The notes beneath the pieces are model-generated. The model saw only the letters and a program-made list of their open reading frames with translations. It searched no databases and was not told the DNA's origin. Positions 62,469 to 64,000 of a stretch of 64,000 nt of DNA are shown here, in pieces. A program made the translations under genes and the position numbers. Position 1 is the first letter of the stretch. Each line of letters opens with the position of its first letter. The DNA comes from CAYYJR01 sp964472305 (lineage in GTDB: Bacteria; Armatimonadota; Hebobacteria; CAIYQO01), in assembly GCA_964472305.1 (NCBI GenBank), contig CAYYJR010000001.1, positions 62,001 through 126,000 on the forward strand, in the 5' to 3' direction.

Positions 62469-62544
62469 TGGTACGCCCGGCAGGGATCGAACCTGCGGCC
62501 TCTAGGTCCGCAACCTAGCGCTCTATCCGCTGAGCTACGGGCGC
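62469..62544 (-). tRNA. tRNA-Arg(GCG)
   Basis: The 76-base cloverleaf has acceptor GCGCCCG/CGGGCGT, a D arm with GCTC/GAGC, anticodon arm CTAGG-TTGCGGA-CCTAG, variable loop AGGCC, T arm GCAGG-TTCGATC-CCTGC, discriminator A and an encoded CCA. The loop gives anticodon GCG (codons CGC/CGU). A20 in the D loop fits arginine identity. Most bacteria use anticodon ACG here. Confidence 0.9.
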
Positions 62545-62562
62545 ATCATCGTATAAACTTGC

Positions 62563-62659
62563 TGGCGGAGAGGCCGGGATTCGAACCCGGGAAGAGAATT
62601 TAAAGTTCCCTTACCCGCTTAGCAGGCGGGCGCCTTCAGCCTGACTCGGCCACCTCTCC
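62563..62659 (-). tRNA. tRNA-Ser(GCT)
   Basis: The 97-base class II tRNA has acceptor GGAGAGG/CCTCTCC, anticodon arm CCCGC-CTGCTAA-GCGGG (anticodon GCT, codons AGC/AGU), a long variable arm (AAGGGAAC...TCTCTT region), T arm CCGGG-TTCGAAT-CCCGG, discriminator G and an encoded CCA. Confidence 0.93.
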
Positions 62660-62717
62660 GCGCGACAGTTCATTGTACCAGATCGCGCCGCCGCTGGCAA
62701 TACGCGGGACACGATAC

Positions 62718-62793
62718 TGGAGCCACCGGTCGGATTCGAACCGACGACCTGCGGTTTACGAAACCGCTGCTCTGCCAGCTGAGCTACGGTGGC
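62718..62793 (-). tRNA. tRNA-Thr(CGT)
   Basis: The 76-base cloverleaf has acceptor GCCACCG/CGGTGGC, anticodon arm GCGGT-TTCGTAA-ACCGC (anticodon CGT, codon ACG), T arm GTCGG-TTCGAAT-CCGAC, discriminator T and an encoded CCA. It is first in a three-tRNA minus-strand array ending at the terminator 62420-62455. Confidence 0.93.
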
Positions 62794-62960
62794 CCACACG
62801 AAGTCCGCCAATCAAGGACTGGCGGACGGGATGCAGTATACCGAAGTCGCCGCGCGCTGTCAATATTGCTTTGTCACCTTGTCGGCGTCGCGGGGAAAAT
62901 ATTGCATGGGGGAAAAGTACAGGGGCGTTACGGCGCGGTTCGTGCCGCCGCTGGTATGCG

Positions 62961-62992
62961 ACGACGGCCCCGACTGACGTCGGGGCCGTCGT
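62961..62992 (-). terminator. Strong hairpin after groEL
   Basis: ACGACGGCCCCGAC (62961-62974) pairs perfectly with GTCGGGGCCGTCGT (62979-62992), loop TGAC, 21 bases after the groEL stop. It has no T-run, so it may end transcription with help or protect the 3' end. Confidence 0.55.
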
Positions 62993-63013
62993 GGTGCGGG
63001 TTGGCCGTGCGAA

Positions 63014-64000
63014 CTACATGCCGTAGTCCATGCCGCCCATGCCGCCGCCGCCCGGCATCGCCGGGGCTGCCGGCTTTTCTTCCGGCTTATCGGCAACCAG
63101 CACTTCGGTGGTGAGGACCATCGAAGCGATGGACGCGGCGTTCTGGAGGGCGCTGCGCTCCACCTTGGCCGGGTTGACGACCTTCATGCTGACCATGTCG
63201 CCGTATTCCTCGGTCAGGGCATTGAATCCCCACCCGGTTTTACCCGACGACTTCACCTTCTCGACCACGATGCTGCCTTCGATGCCGGCGTTCTCGGCGA
63301 TCTGGCGCAGCGGCTCTTCGAGGGCGCGCTTGATGATCTGCACGCCGATTTTCTCGTCCGCGGCGATTTCGGCCGACTGCTTGGCGATTTCCGTGAGCAC
63401 GGCGTCGAGCGCGGGAATGGCGTTCACCAGGGTGACGCCGCCGCCCGGCACGATGCCTTCTTCCACCGCGGCGCGGGTCGCGCTCAGCGCGTCCTCAAAG
63501 CGGTGCTTCTTTTCTTTCAGTTCGGTCTCGGTAGCGGCGCCGACTTTGATCTCGGCCACGCCGCCGGACAGTTTCGCCAGTCGCTCCTGCAACTTTTCGC
63601 GGTCGTAGGAGGACTCGGTGGTATCGATGGCGCGGCGAATCTGCTCGATGCGTCCCTTGACCATGTTGGCATCACCAGCGCCTTCGACGACGGTGGTGTT
63701 GTCTTTGGTGATGGTGACTTTGCGCGCGCGCCCCAGCATGTCGGGGGTCACGTTTTCCAGCTTCATGCCCAGGTCTTCGGTGATGAAGCGGCCACCGGTG
63801 AGGGTGGCGATGTCTTCCATCATGGCCTTGCGGCGATCGCCGAAGCCCGGCGCCTTCACGGCGGCGACCTGCAGCACGCCACGGATCTTGTTCAGCACCA
63901 GGGTGGCGAGGGCTTCACCCTCGACGTCTTCGGCGATGATGATCAGCGGGGCGCGGCTGCCGGCGACCTTTTCGAGGAGCGGAAGCATGTCCTGCACGTT
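63014..64000 (-). CDS. groL: Chaperonin GroEL, C-terminal part (runs off right edge)
   Basis: 328 residues up to the stop are visible; the frame is open to 64000. It has AEDVEGEALATLVLNKIRG, AVKAPGFGDRRKAM, TLTGG, the second-half ATPase/intermediate region with GIVPGGGVTLVNA, GFNALTEEYGDM, and the Gly-Met tail (MPGGGGMGGMDYGM) that lines the folding chamber. It forms the 14-mer that folds proteins with GroES; groES would lie further right if present. Confidence 0.96.
   Translation of the reverse strand, partial: NVQDMLPLLEKVAGSRAPLIIIAEDVEGEALATLVLNKIRGVLQVAAVKAPGFGDRRKAMMEDIATLTGGRFITEDLGMKLENVTPDMLGRARKVTITKDNTTVVEGAGDANMVKGRIEQIRRAIDTTESSYDREKLQERLAKLSGGVAEIKVGAATETELKEKKHRFEDALSATRAAVEEGIVPGGGVTLVNAIPALDAVLTEIAKQSAEIAADEKIGVQIIKRALEEPLRQIAENAGIEGSIVVEKVKSSGKTGWGFNALTEEYGDMVSMKVVNPAKVERSALQNAASIASMVLTTEVLVADKPEEKPAAPAMPGGGGMGGMDYGM

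Overview
The window is GC-rich DNA from a diderm (LPS-bearing) bacterium. A lipid A/Kdo export and synthesis module (msbA, waaA, lpxK) shows the outer membrane. The order ileS-(TraR/DksA)-lspA-lgt-rluD resembles the ileS-ylyA-lspA-rluD order of Bacillus. The rest is rich in carbohydrate-active and secreted genes of unknown substrate. Together this would fit an uncultivated member of Armatimonadota or a neighbouring lineage, but that is an inference from gene content only. No phage, transposase, CRISPR array or plasmid function was seen.

Layout. Positions 1-8941 (minus strand) hold a sugar-degradation operon read right to left: two mosaic tandem paralogs of a barrel-like protein of unknown family, a UroD/MtaA-like protein, a truncated Nif3-like stub, a GH36 alpha-galactosidase, a full Nif3-like protein, a truncated GH36-like stub, and the start of a GH95 alpha-L-fucosidase that runs off the left edge. 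A decayed gene lies at 8987-9437. Positions 9710-11733 hold a secreted metallophosphoesterase and an internally deleted paralog. These are followed by an acyl-CoA dehydrogenase, two tandem geranylgeranyl-reductase-like flavoproteins, a glycosyltransferase and a zinc-ribbon/TPR membrane protein.

Positions 19339-25439 carry the IleRS homolog, a DksA-like protein, lspA, lgt and rluD. Positions 25483-29970 carry msbA, waaA and lpxK. Next come a duplicated-module membrane protein, smc, a PL26-like lyase, a ceramidase-like protein, a GHL10-like secreted protein, an orphan receiver, recJ and rsmI (divergent), a CaCA exchanger, proS, a phosphatase/anti-sigma-kinase/receiver set, a permease-prefix membrane protein, an MFS transporter, a heterodimeric ABC exporter, a coiled-coil/winged-helix protein, a secreted C39-like protease with long repeats, three tRNAs, and the 3' part of groEL at the right edge.

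The most striking points are: the IleRS homolog sits in the housekeeping ileS position but has lost the KMSKS loop (CLAAS) and the second Gly of HIGH (HLDH), and its editing motifs are eroded; two gene stubs in the sugar operon keep start, ribosome site and ATGA coupling to the next gene; the tandem paralogs are mosaics of identical and diverged blocks; and two families of palindromic intergenic repeats are present.
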